Source of the DNA: Cryptomeria japonica | Lineage: Eukaryota > Streptophyta > Pinopsida > Cupressales > Cupressaceae | NCBI RefSeq assembly: GCF_030272615.1 | Contig: NC_081407.1 | Coordinates: 147,123,744-147,187,743 of the forward strand | Length of the DNA stretch: 64,000 bases | Direction: 5' to 3' | Shown here: positions 43,213 to 53,290 of the stretch, in pieces | Layout of the letters: the number at the start of each line of letters is the position of its first letter | Numbering within the stretch: position 1 is the stretch's first letter | Program-made: the position numbers and the translations under genes | The notes under the pieces: model-generated | Database searches by the model: none | What the model was told of the DNA's origin: nothing | The model's input: the letters and a program-made list of their open reading frames with translations, nothing else

Positions 43213-43758
43213 AGAAATCACTTGATAGATGAGCTCCTGAACCTTCTTTCCAAAGACAAAAGCTACCAAGATCTTGAGAAGAAAATCCCAGTCCATCCTA
43301 TCATAAGCTTTAGAAAAATCCAACTTTAGGAAGAAGCCCTATCTCTTATATTCAACAAGAGAATGAATATTTTCATGCACTATAACAATCAAATCTAGCA
43401 TTTGTCTACTCAAGAAAAATCTAGTTTGCTGAGAAGAGATGAGAAGAAGAAGAACAATTAGCAATATGGAAGCAAGCACTTTGTAAATAATCTTGTAAAA
43501 TGAATTACAAAGACTAATGGGACAGAAAGCATCAAAAGAAACAACTCTAGGAAGTTTGGGAATAAGAACAATGAAAGTAGCATTGATCTCTTTAAGGATC
43601 CTTCTAGCTCCAAAAAACTCCTTCACAACATTACAAATATATTCAAATACAATGTCCCAAAATTTGTGAAAGAAAAACATTGGAAAACCATCAGGGCTAG
43701 CGGCCTTATTGCCTTCAAAGAAAAAAATTATTTTTTTAATCTCTTGGCTAGAAGAAAT
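43213..43758 (-). pseudogene. LINE (L1-type) reverse transcriptase fragment
   Basis: The minus strand reads SQEIKKIIFFFEGNKAASPD, GFPMFFFHKFWDIVFEY, then INATFIVLIPKLPRVVSFDA, FCPISLCNSFYKIIYKVLAS and ILLI..LISSQQTRFFLSRQM. After a one-base shift it reads FFLKLDFSKAYDRMDWDFLL and KVQELIYQVIS. This is the RT domain (motifs 0-3) of a plant L1-clade non-LTR element, up to but not including the FADD motif. It is cut at 43212 by element G. It joins to 49227 upward across element H. Confidence 0.85.
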
Positions 43759-44616
43759 TGATGAATAAATGATGAATAGTTAGTAACAAACTGGTACTGA
43801 GAGGGGGGGGGGGGGTGAATTAGTATAGGCAAAAACACTTACCCTGAACTAGTTTGACTGCAAACACTACACTTTGACTGACAAGCACTAACACCGGTCT
43901 AAATCAGATTACTACCGGTGAGACATAGTGAGAATGTGAAAGACATAAACTGGTAACACTTAGCTTTCCATACAGTCTAATACCTCATTTCCACTTCACT
44001 CTTAAGCATAAACAAGTAATCTATCATCAAAAATATAATGACTGCTAGCTCAACATATTTTACCAATTTGACATAAAACACTAAACCATCACAAGAAATG
44101 CATCACACATGACACATTGATTTTTCACATGGAAACCCAACTGGGAAAACCACGGTGGGGATGAATACCCACAAGTTGTTCTTGAACTCTTTTGAAGTCC
44201 ACTCTATTAGGAGCCTAGTCCGGTTAGAGACTTTTACAACAGGTTCTGCTAGGAACCGATCCTGCTAGGGATCACCCGGTTAGAGGTTAGAACCCTGTTA
44301 AAGGTTACCTCACAAGAGGATTTGAAGACCTCATTGAATTAAGTCAACCTGTTAAAGGATTTAAACAAAAGTCTATTAAATCTACCCGGTTAAGGGATTT
44401 TCCAACTACTGAAATGGTTAGAAGCCAATAGGTAATACACTGATCTAATAACATTACTCAATGCCAAGGCAGATCCACTTTAGCTCCTTTTCTTCTGCAA
44501 TCACATTCTGCAGGTATCAACACACTTCTCTGGTCTGGCAAGAATCAAGTATCACTCACTGGGATACACACATAACATTTTCCAACAACTTCAAAATGAA
44601 AAACATCATTGGCCTT
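43759..44616 (-). repeat. Truncated 3' LTR of element H
   Basis: Matches the first part of 47766-49226 in plus-strand order up to CATCATTGGCCTT, where RT sequence (GTTCTTTGAAATCCAATC) begins. It holds a run of 13 G (43802-43814) near its end, where the partner has 7. Confidence 0.88.
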
Positions 44617-45812
44617 GTTCTTTGAAATCCAATCTCCACAAGATGGGAGTGCAAGCATTCAAACCATGCTCTAGGTGCCTACTTTAGTCCATACAAGGCT
44701 TTATGTAGCCTACACACCATGTCACTATCTTCTGATAGGGCAAACCCATCTGGTTGCTCTAAATACACCTCCTCTTCTAGTATTCCATTAAGGAATGCAG
44801 ATTTTACATCCATTTGATATACTTTGAATCCCTTGAATGTTGCATATGCAAGAAGTATACGAACTTCTTCCAATCTGGCTACTGGAGCAAAGGTCTCTCC
44901 ATAGTCTTCTCCTTCTTCCTAAGCATATCCTTTACACACCAGTCTGGCTTTGTTTCTTACCATTGTGCCATCTTAATTTAGCTTATTTCTAAAAACCCAT
45001 TTGGTGCCTATGACATTTTTATGCTCAGGTATGGGTACCAAAGACCATGCACCATTATTTTCGATTTGGTCAAGTTCCTCTTCCATTTCCTTGCTCTAGT
45101 CTTCATCTTTATGTGCCTCTTTGAATTTTTTAGGCTCAAATTCAGAGATCATGCAAGAGTTTTCTCTAACCTTTCTTCTTGTAAGAATTCCTGCATCCTT
45201 GTCTCCTATGATCTGCCTTGGATCATGATTCAACTTTACATACCTAGGAATGATCTTAGTTTTTTCCTCTTTCTTTTCTTCTTCATCCTTATCTTCATTA
45301 GAATTAGAATCTACCAGTGTAGGAGAACTATTACTGGTGCTAGGCTGTTTTGCAATCAGTTCCCAGAAGGTTACTACTGGTTCATCTCCTACTTGCTCAC
45401 TCTTGGTTTCCTTAGGTTTCTTAGAATTTTCATCAACTCTAACATTGATGCTTTCAACAATTTTCAGAGTCCTATTGTTAAAACATTTGAGAGCTTTTCT
45501 CTTTGTGGAATACCCTAGGAATATTCCCTCATCACATTTTGCATCAAACTCTCTCTGATGTTCACTCGTCTTGATATAACATTTGCTACCAAACACTCTA
45601 AAGTAGCTTACCACTTGTGTCTTACCGGTCCAATACTCATAAGGAGTTTTATCCTTACCTTTCTTGATGAGTACTTGGTTCATAGTGTAGACTGCAATGC
45701 TCACCACTTCTTTCCAAAAAGTGTGAGCAACTTTTCCTTGGATCAACATTGTTTTGGCTGCTTCAACTACAGTCCGATTGTTTCTCTCTACTAGGCCATT
45801 CTGCTATGGAGT
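44617..45812 (-). pseudogene. Element H integrase C-terminal part and reverse transcriptase N-terminal part
   Basis: 45749-45096 is open: MLIQGKVAHTFWKEVVSIAV, KDKTPYEYWTGKTQVVSYF and KCDEGIFLGYSTKRKALKCF, typical of the end of Copia integrase. A charged linker and MISEFEPKKFKEAHKDED follow. RT remnants follow to 44617: [54 protein letters not shown] and [10 protein letters not shown] with a stop. RT ends at WFECLHSHLVEIGFQRT, where the deletion joins the LTR, so the catalytic FVDD is gone. Confidence 0.85.
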
Positions 45813-46445
45813 CTAGGGGGCAGACAATTGCCTCTTGATGTCGTTCTCTTCACAGTACTTTTTGAATTCACTGGAAGTGAATTCTCCTCCTTGATCATTT
45901 CTTAGGCACTTAATCCTCTTACCTCTTTCTATTTCAACTAGGGCTCTGAAGGCTTTGAACTCTCCAAAGGCTTCAGACTTGTCCTTCAAGAATGTGACCC
46001 ACATCATTCTTGAGAAATTATTAGTAAGAATCATAAAATACCTATCTCCTTGCACACTCCTAGTTTTCATAGGACCACACAAATCAGTATGCACAAGATC
46101 AAGTAAATTGTCTGCAGTGAAAGATTTACCTTTGAAGGTTGATGAAGACATTTTCACCAGTTGACACTCTCTGCATAAAGGATTCTCTAGTTTTCTCAGC
46201 ATAGGAAATCCTCTAACTACCTTTATTTTACTCGCCTTCACAATATTATCAAAGTTTACATGGTAGAGTCTCCTATGCCATATCCATCTATCATCAAACT
46301 TAGCCATTAGACATGTACTGATATTTGCATTCAATTGAAATAGGTTACCTTTGGTCTGCATACCAGTGGCCATCAGTTCACCACTCTTACCTTTTATTTT
46401 ACACACTCCATCTCTGAATTCCAGAGTGAGTCTATTATCATTTAG
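45813..46445 (-). pseudogene. Element H integrase zinc domain and core
   Basis: The open part reads WIWHRRLYHVNFDNIVKASK and LCRECQLVKMSSSTFKGKSF. The integrase core follows with VHTDLCGPMKTRSVQGDRYF, MILTNNFSRMMWVTFLKDKS and IKCLRNDQGGEFTSSEFKKY. The second catalytic Asp is kept, unlike in A. One Cys/His position in the zinc region reads RLYH, where A reads RLCN. It ends at the PTQNG region with stops near 45812. Confidence 0.85.
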
Positions 46446-47694
46446 CTAGGAAACACTCAAAAGGTTGTGTCTGAGACCTTCTACCCAATACACATTATCA
46501 ACACTGCTTTTTCCATTCAGAGAGATGGACCCTTTGCCTTTTACGATACATGATGCATCATTACCAAAATGAACCACACCACCATCATACTCTTCTAGAG
46601 ATAGAAACTTACTTCGGTCACCAGCCATATGGTGAGAATAGCCACTATCAATGATATACTTGTTGGAATTATCAAAGTAGGAGACAAGAGCCTTCTTATC
46701 TGACACATCTTCCTTAACTGCTACAAACACAATGTCTTCACTATCTTCATCTTCTGATTCCTCATCAGTAACACCTTCATCAACTGCTACAAAATAGTTT
46801 CTCCTATTTCCTCCTTTGAACTTCTTGAACTTCTCCAGTTTGTCCTTGTTATCACCATTAGGATAGTTTACATCAATGTGTCCTATCCTATTGCAAGAAA
46901 AGAATTTCAAAGGGAGATTTCCTCTGTATTTACCGGTTCCCTTAGGAATTCTCTTGGCAAGAAGAGCTTCAAATTCCATCAGGATCTCCTCATCATCCAT
47001 TTCTCTGCTTTGTCTTGGTTCACCACTAGTACTAGGTTTTTTAGCCTTTCTAGATGTTGCAGCAGATGCTCTAAAGGTTGATTCAGTCTTCTGAATACTG
47101 GCATCATAATTATTTAGCTCATAAGTTGTCAACTTAGCAATGATGGAGTCTAGGGATACCTTTGTCTTGTCTATAGACCTCAACTCCTGAATAGCAACAA
47201 CCCTTTTTTGCATAGACTGGTAATAAGGATCTCAAGACTTTGCTAACGATAGTGGAATCATCTATTATACCACCTACACTCTTGATGTCTCCAACAACAA
47301 TTTTGATTCTTATTCCATATTGTTGAATGGTATCTCCTTCAACCATCTGCATGTCTTCAAACTTTCCCCTAAGGCTCTCTTCCTTAGCTTGTTTCACATG
47401 CTCATCACCACCATAGATATTCTCAAGAGCATCCCATACTTCTTTGGGATTATCTTTATCCTAAACATCAATAAACTCAATGTCAGATAGACTGCTGATT
47501 AGGGCTTCCATGACTTGCCCATTCTCCTGAATCTCTCTCTTTTGATCATCGGTGAGAGTACTGGTAGGGATAACATAAGCATTCTCAACATAGTTTGAGT
47601 GTTGAGCACCCATAATTCTAATGTATATCTTCATTCTATCCTTCCATATTTTAAAGTTGTCTCTGTTGAACTTTGGACCTTCCCTCTTCATCAT
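46446..47694 (-). pseudogene. Element H gag and protease
   Basis: Starts MMKREGPKFNRDNFKIWKDR, the same start as A. It breaks at 47461 (stop after IEFIDV) and near 47210 (shift). The block 47213-46446 carries the knuckle region FFSCNRIGHIDVNY (two Cys lost compared with A: first Cys is Phe and last is Tyr) and the protease site YIIDSGYSHHMAGDRSKF. The latter keeps the active Asp-Ser-Gly. It ends at GLRHNLLSVS. Confidence 0.85.
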
Positions 47695-47751
47695 TAGAGT
47701 AGGATCTTTTCCTCAAGCAGTTAGGCTTACAACACAGAGGACCTAGAGGAT

Positions 47752-47763
47752 GCTCTGATACAA
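47752..47763 (-). other. Primer-binding site of element H
   Basis: The minus strand reads TTGTATCAGAGC close to the ...ATTCATCA LTR end. It is the initiator-Met type with one change. Confidence 0.75.
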
Positions 47764-47765
47764 AT

Positions 47766-49226
47766 TGATGAATAAATGATGAATAGTTAGTACCAAACCG
47801 GTACTGAGAGGGGGGGTGAATCAGTACAGGAAAAAACACTTACCCTGAACCAGTTTGACTACAAACACTGCACTTTGACTAACAAGCACTAACACCGGTC
47901 TAAATCAGATTACTACTGGTGAGACATAGTGAGAATTTTAAAGACATAAACCGGTAACACTTAACTTTCCATACAGTCTAATACCTCATTTCCACTTCAC
48001 CCTTAAGCATAAACAAGTAATTTATAATAAAAAATACAATGACTGCTAGTTCCACATATTTTACCAGTTTGACATAAAACACTAAACCATCACATGAAAG
48101 GCATCACACATGACACATTGATTTTTCACGTGGAAACCCAACCAGGAAAAACCACGGTGGGGATGAATACCCACAAGCTGTTCTTGAACTCTTTTGAAGT
48201 TTGCTCTATTAGGAGCCTAGTCTGATTAGAGACTTTTGCAACAGGTTCTGCTAGGAACTGATCCTGCTAGGGATTACCTAGTTAAGGGATGGCTAAATAC
48301 CTGATTAAAGGTTAGAACCCTTTTAAAGGTTACCTCGCAAGAGGATTTGAAGAACTAATTGAATTGAGTCACCCTGTTAAAGGATTTACACAAAAGCCTA
48401 TTAAAGCTACCCGGTTAAGAGATTTTCCAACTGCTGAAATGGTTAGAAGTCAACAAGTAATACACTGATCTAATAATAGCACTCAATGCTAAGGCAGATC
48501 CAGTTTAGCTCCTTTTCTTCTACAATCACACTCTCTAGGTATCAACACACTTCTCCGGTCTGGTAACAATCAAGTATCACTCACTGGGATACACACATAA
48601 AATTTGCCAACAACTTCAAAATGAAAACATCATTGACCTTATAGGAAACAGATAGGTTGGTAGTATAAACCCTAAACCCTAAACATTTAGGTTTTACAAT
48701 CCAGTCGGTTCAATCCTGACCGTTAATCACACTGCATTGAATACAACAATCTTGAACAGATCTCAAGACATTCTCCAACGTTCATTCTTTGCCGCTTCAG
48801 GAAGCTGATAACTTATCACATGCTCTCCAGTGTTTACAGAGACTTCACACATTCCCGAGGTAGATAGGATCAATCTGCATGCAAGATCCTCAAGAGAATC
48901 ATTCATGCGCACAAGGCTAACATGGCAACACTTATCCGGTCTTCATTACAATGCTAACTCATCACAAGATGTCATCAATTGAATTGCATAATCTTGGAAT
49001 GCATCAATTGGAAACCTTGAAGCTGAGACTACCAACTAGTAGTCATGCTAGATGAAACCCCGATACAAAACTTCTATTTACTAGTTCTCATTCCAACATA
49101 CCGGTTCACCTTTTCACAAATACTGATTTACATCATCATACTAGTTCTCTTGCCAGTTTGATTACTACAACATCAATGACAACATACAATATCATCATGT
49201 CATCATGCTCTGCACATATGCCAACA
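47766..49226 (-). repeat. 5' LTR of element H
   Basis: 1461 bp, related to the LTR of A along its length. It contains AAACCCTAAACCCTAAAC (48669-48686, a telo-box run), the AACCGG/TTAAAGG short-repeat array (about 48180-48430), GTGGAAACCC..CCACGGTGGGG (48131-48162) and GAGAGGGGGGGTGAATC (47806-47822). Confidence 0.88.
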
Positions 49227-49975
49227 GAAATTGCTGATAGCATTTTGTTTAGTCTTCATTAAGAATACTTAGTATAGAATCAATTAGACACTATTGAGTG
49301 TCTGGTCTCAGTCTCGTATTAGTAGATAAAATTTCACTAAAATGTCGGACCACCTCATAACTAATATCAACCTCAGATTCAATCTTATTTTCATTCTTGA
49401 AAATGTGGTTGATTCTATTAGATGCCTTGTATTTCATAGTAGAGAGGTGGAAGAATTTGGTGTTCCTATCACTATAAGTGAGCTAGGTAGCTCTCAAACT
49501 CTACTTCCAAATTCCTCCTCCTTTGATATGATATCATGGCATTTTCACAGAATATCATTTTCTCTTGCTAAGTAGCCATCCATATAACCTTTCGCTTGCA
49601 TTTTGTCTTGAATTTAGCCAAAGACTTCCAAAATTTTCTTCTTGCAGGTTTTCTATTTGGGGTGTAGATGTTTGAAAGGATCCAACTGAAATTATCTCTA
49701 ACATGATCAAATTTAGTAGCAATATGATTATAGTCTTCCAAAACTGATGAACCACTAATGCTATCAAGATTTCAGAATGAGGCAATTCCTCCAAAACCTC
49801 CTTCAGAACTATTACCATAAACCCCACTAGAGGTGAAGAACTTCAATTTTTCAACTCTTTCCTTAGGCATTTTGGAATCTTGAACTAAGACTATATCTAG
49901 TTTGTGATCTCTAACAAAATTATGTAAAATTTCTTATTTATGAGAGCTATTTAGCCCCCACATATTCCTTGACAT
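49227..49975 (-). pseudogene. LINE (L1-type) ORF2 start: endonuclease remnant and linker
   Basis: ATG at 49975 opens MSRNMWGLNSSHK, a stop, then EILHNFVRDHKLDIVLVQDS, the start of an L1-type apurinic endonuclease (the usual QE is QD here). GGFGGIASF and NFSWILSNIYTPNRKPARRK follow. The rest of the endonuclease (GDFN, SDH region) is missing, and the linker starts at MDGYLARENDILCENAMISY, then SYLAHL. A stop precedes DRNTKFFHLSTMKYKASNRI, and the text runs to H at 49227. It nicks target DNA in intact elements. Stops and a deletion show it is dead. Confidence 0.75.
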
Positions 49976-52385
49976 TATATTCATTACTTACTAGGGGTTA
50001 GATTCTTATAGATCTCAATGATGGTACACTATATCCTATCTGCAATGTCTTGACTGCTATCCTTCTATTTACCAAGTGAATATCAGTGTGTTTTCCAAAT
50101 ATTTATCTCTCATCTTCACAAATGGGATTAGGGATCAAAGCATTGTTGAAAGACACAATCCTATTTGCTTCAATTTCCCTCAACATGCTCATTTTTTTAA
50201 CCTTTACATCTCTAAAGAAACTTCTCACAATCATTTGGTTTTTGATGTTCTTGAAGGCTCTATGGAGACTCCATATACATCTAAGGAGTCTCCCCACTCC
50301 ATTCCTCAACAAATAGAATAATATTTTGACTCAACACATTTGCTGAACTCATTAATCCTATTATATCTAGTATATAGAATAGATGAGAAGATTTTCATGT
50401 TCAAGCATTTGTGGATCAAACAACTCTAATTCCCTTGGGAAGAAAAAATATATCCATCAAAAAAAGAAAATGAAGTCCATAAAATTCCTAAATAGGAAAA
50501 CCTAGATGATATCGTAAATAGAATCCTTCATAGAGTGGGTGAATCTCTCATGGGTTAGATAGCCAAATAGGTTCTTCAAAAAACTAATGAAAATAAGAAT
50601 TATAATTTTTTAGTCAAAATACCAATATACAAATGAGGTAGATTGGAGATAGAAAAATATATATGCCTCTATTAAAACAAGTGAAGAACACCAAGATTTG
50701 AAAAGACATGAGAGGAGATAGCAATTGGCTTATAGCTACATTAGACAAAAACCTTAGTTTGATGAAAGCATGTCACTCTTGAGATAAATTAAGATCATTT
50801 ATGAAATGTTAGGGGCATAAATGACCCTAATAAAAGATTCTTAGTAAAATATTAAATAGAGGGAAACAAGTTATAATATAATTATGTTGCAAGGAAATAA
50901 ATTAGAGTCGGTTTAGACAAGGACTTTTTATCGAAATGACATCTTTGGAACTTTGAAATGTTTGAGGCTTAAGGTTATTTAGGTAGTTTAGCTATTCTAT
51001 GGAACACCAAATGTATTCATCTTCAATGTTCTGTGAAAAGCCCTAGCTACATTCTAACCAAAATGCATTTCCTTTTCATAAATATGTAGCTTTCTGTATT
51101 CAATGTGTACAACCCTTCCTAAAAATTGGATAGAAATATGCAATCATATTTATAATAAACTATACCTTGTGAAGGATGAATTTAGTAGTGTTAGGAGGAT
51201 ATTTTAATATAATAAGTTCATCAACACAAAAAAGATGGAAGAAGAATCCTCTCCAAAATAATGGATTTAGCTTCAGAAGTTTAATATTTTACCATGAATT
51301 GGTAGATTTATAGGTACTAAAAATAGGAAATTTAATTGGTAAATAGAAGGAAAGGTTTTCTTCTAATTGTAAAAATATTATATGGTTTTTTCCTCTCCAA
51401 CAATTGACTTATTTTAGATCATAGACATTAAGTTTCCACAATCCATGAGATATTAATCAACTATTTTTGGATTCAATTGTGTGTAATTTTTTCAATCGAT
51501 GTTTTGGATCACACTCTGTGATCCATCATCGGGATGAATATTTTAGATCATAATATTTTTTAGAAATTATTCCCTTTCTAGGGTGGCTGCAAGAAGTTGA
51601 GTCCCACTTTTGGTCAAAAGGTGGAAGTGTTTTCTTTGTTTTTCAAAATTTATGTCGATTGATGTCAAAATTTGATACACTTAGAGATTGAATCTCAAAA
51701 AACTTTAGAAATAGAAAATGTAGTTCTCGAAGTCTAGTTTTCAAATATGTAATTTATTTTAATACCCACATGGTAGAAATTGTTTTTTAGTAGACATGTT
51801 TAAAAACCGGTTTTTTAAAATGTTTGTTTCAGGACCATACTGCACATGTGTACGACCACCCTTTTTTGATGCAAATAAATGATTTTTTGCAAATTCTTCT
51901 AGGAAACAATACCTAAGACACCAAATATTCATGAGAATATTTTTGCTTATTTCTTTATTGAATATATTTTTTATTTATTATTTTTTAACTGACAATAAAG
52001 TATATTTTCAAAACATCGGGTGTACGACCACCATAATTTGATGAAATTTTCATATTTTTCAATTTTTTTTTTAATATTCAAAAGAATTGTATGTAGATTG
52101 ATGTCATAATTTATTTTTCTAAAATCCTAAAAATAAAAAAGTTATTAAAGTTTTAGTGAACCTCGGTTATTTTAGGTTTAGATTCCACTTTTGATTAATA
52201 AATAATACAAAAAAGTAAAAATAATCTTATCACTATGAAATTTACATTTATGAAATTAGGATGCTGAAAACTCTAATGGGTTTTTCGTTTCGGCAAAAAA
52301 TTTAATCAGAAAGGCCCTCAAAAAATTAGGCCAAGGTAGAAATTTGATGTCGTTTTACCTTAGCCATTTTTTTGTAGGTCCAAGC
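49976..52385. other. Region upstream of the LINE ORF2, mostly unassigned
   Basis: 50103-50312 (minus) has an open block with IKNQMIVRSFFRDVKVKKMS that could be the end of a LINE ORF1; I cannot show this. 50340-51480 is AT-rich with no supported gene. A hairpin motif lies at 51491-51540. Two GTGTACGACCACC phrases lie at about 51850 and 52020, each followed by TTTGATG, which suggests a degenerate direct repeat about 170 bp apart. Confidence 0.4.
51491..51540 (+). repeat. Penelope-like terminal motif with hairpin (tentative)
   Basis: TTCAATCGATGTTTTGGATC leads into a perfect 8-bp stem GGATCACA/TGTGATCC with loop CTC (51506-51524), then CATCATCGGGATGA. From memory, Penelope-like elements, including those of conifers, carry a 'GACGTTTCGG...hairpin...CATCAGG' phrase in their terminal repeats. 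No Penelope coding sequence is present here, so this would be a terminal-repeat remnant. Confidence 0.35.
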
Positions 52386-52656
52386 ATAGGCTTGGTGGGA
52401 CCAAGCCTATCTCAAAGCAAAAAAATATGCTAAGGGTTGTTTCCTGCCCCTACTTTTAACAAACAGGCGCCCATTTTTTAAATTCAAAAAATGGGCGCCT
52501 ATTTCGCTTTGTACCATTGAAAGCGAAACGGGCATCCAATTATAAAATGGGCAACCATTTCATTAAATAACAGGCGGCCATTTCTAAAAAGAGCTATTGG
52601 GCCAAAATCTGGCCCACAAGCACAAATCCCAATGATTGAATGATTTTTCAATCATT
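52386..52656. repeat. Array of five perfect hairpins upstream of the transposase-like gene
   Basis: Perfect inverted repeats: 52386-52396/52400-52410 (ATAGGCTTGGT, loop GGG); 52465-52479/52486-52500 (AGGCGCCCATTTTTT, loop AAATTC); 52502-52510/52520-52528 (TTTCGCTTT); 52599-52604/52610-52615 (GGGCCA); 52631-52639/52648-52656 (AATGATTGA). In addition AACAGGCGSCCATTT occurs twice in direct order (52462 and 52569). The array lies 110 bp upstream of the ATG at 52767. Confidence 0.8.
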
Positions 52657-53087
52657 GCTTGACACGTACGATCTGCAAAGAGAATGTTTTGATTAATCAT
52701 TTTTTTTTTGTGTCTTATTGTTGATTTGGTAAGGAGATCGATTCAAATTCAAAATTTGATGCAGCAATGGGATCAAATCAACGCAGGAAGAGGCAAAGGA
52801 AGGTTCTGACAGCTGAGGAGATTGCAGCAAATAGGGAGAAGGAGGCAATACGTCAACGAGAGAGAAGATCAAGAATGAGACAAGGAGCTTCAAGTTCCAC
52901 AATCATTTTAGAAGAGGAGAACATCAATGAGACCATAAATGTTGATGAAGGAAACACAATAGAACCATTTAATTCAGGTGCATCTTCTAATCCATTATTG
53001 GATACATGTATGTCTTCACAGCCCTATGTTTTTTCTCATGAAGAAATTGGTGATTTAGTAGAAGCAGGTTACTTATTAAATCAAATG

Positions 53088-53290
53088 CCAATTGAAAATA
53101 AAACCCCAAATGAAATTAGAACTCAAGTTGAAACTGGAATTGAAATCCAAATTGAAACCCCAAATGAAACTAGATCTCAACTTGAAATTGAAATTGAAAC
53201 CGAATTTGAAACTCCAAATGAAATTGAAAATCCACCTGCAACTGAAACCAATAATGCGGATGTAGACATGGAAACACCAATTGAAAATGA
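53088..53290 (+). repeat. Degenerate coding repeat in exon 1 of the transposase-like gene
   Basis: CCAAATGAAA and GAAATTGAAA units recur about every 20-60 bases, giving TPNEIRTQVETGIEIQIE, then TPNETRSQLEIEIETE, then TPNEIENPPATET. The reverse strand is open only as a shadow of this repeat. Confidence 0.7.

Larger units (their letters stand above)
43759..49226 (-). mobile_element. Element H: Ty1/Copia retrotransposon of the element A family, 3' deleted
   Basis: Inserted in the LINE with exact GAAAT duplications (43754-43758 and 49227-49231). The 5' LTR is 47766-49226 and the primer site lies near 47752-47763. The gag-pol remnant runs from 47694 down to about 44617. The 3' LTR survives only as 43759-44616 and is joined directly to the RT, so RT end, RNase H, polypurine tract and the U3 part of that LTR are lost. 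Gag and integrase read almost like those of A. Confidence 0.92.

Noticed and set aside
45021-45558. Plus-strand ORFs rich in Phe and Leu over element H
   Set aside because: They are antisense shadows of the integrase/RT region of H (minus strand).
49342-49575. Plus-strand ORF of 77 codons at 49342-49575
   Set aside because: It is antisense to the LINE linker text (RNTKFFHLSTMKYKASNR).
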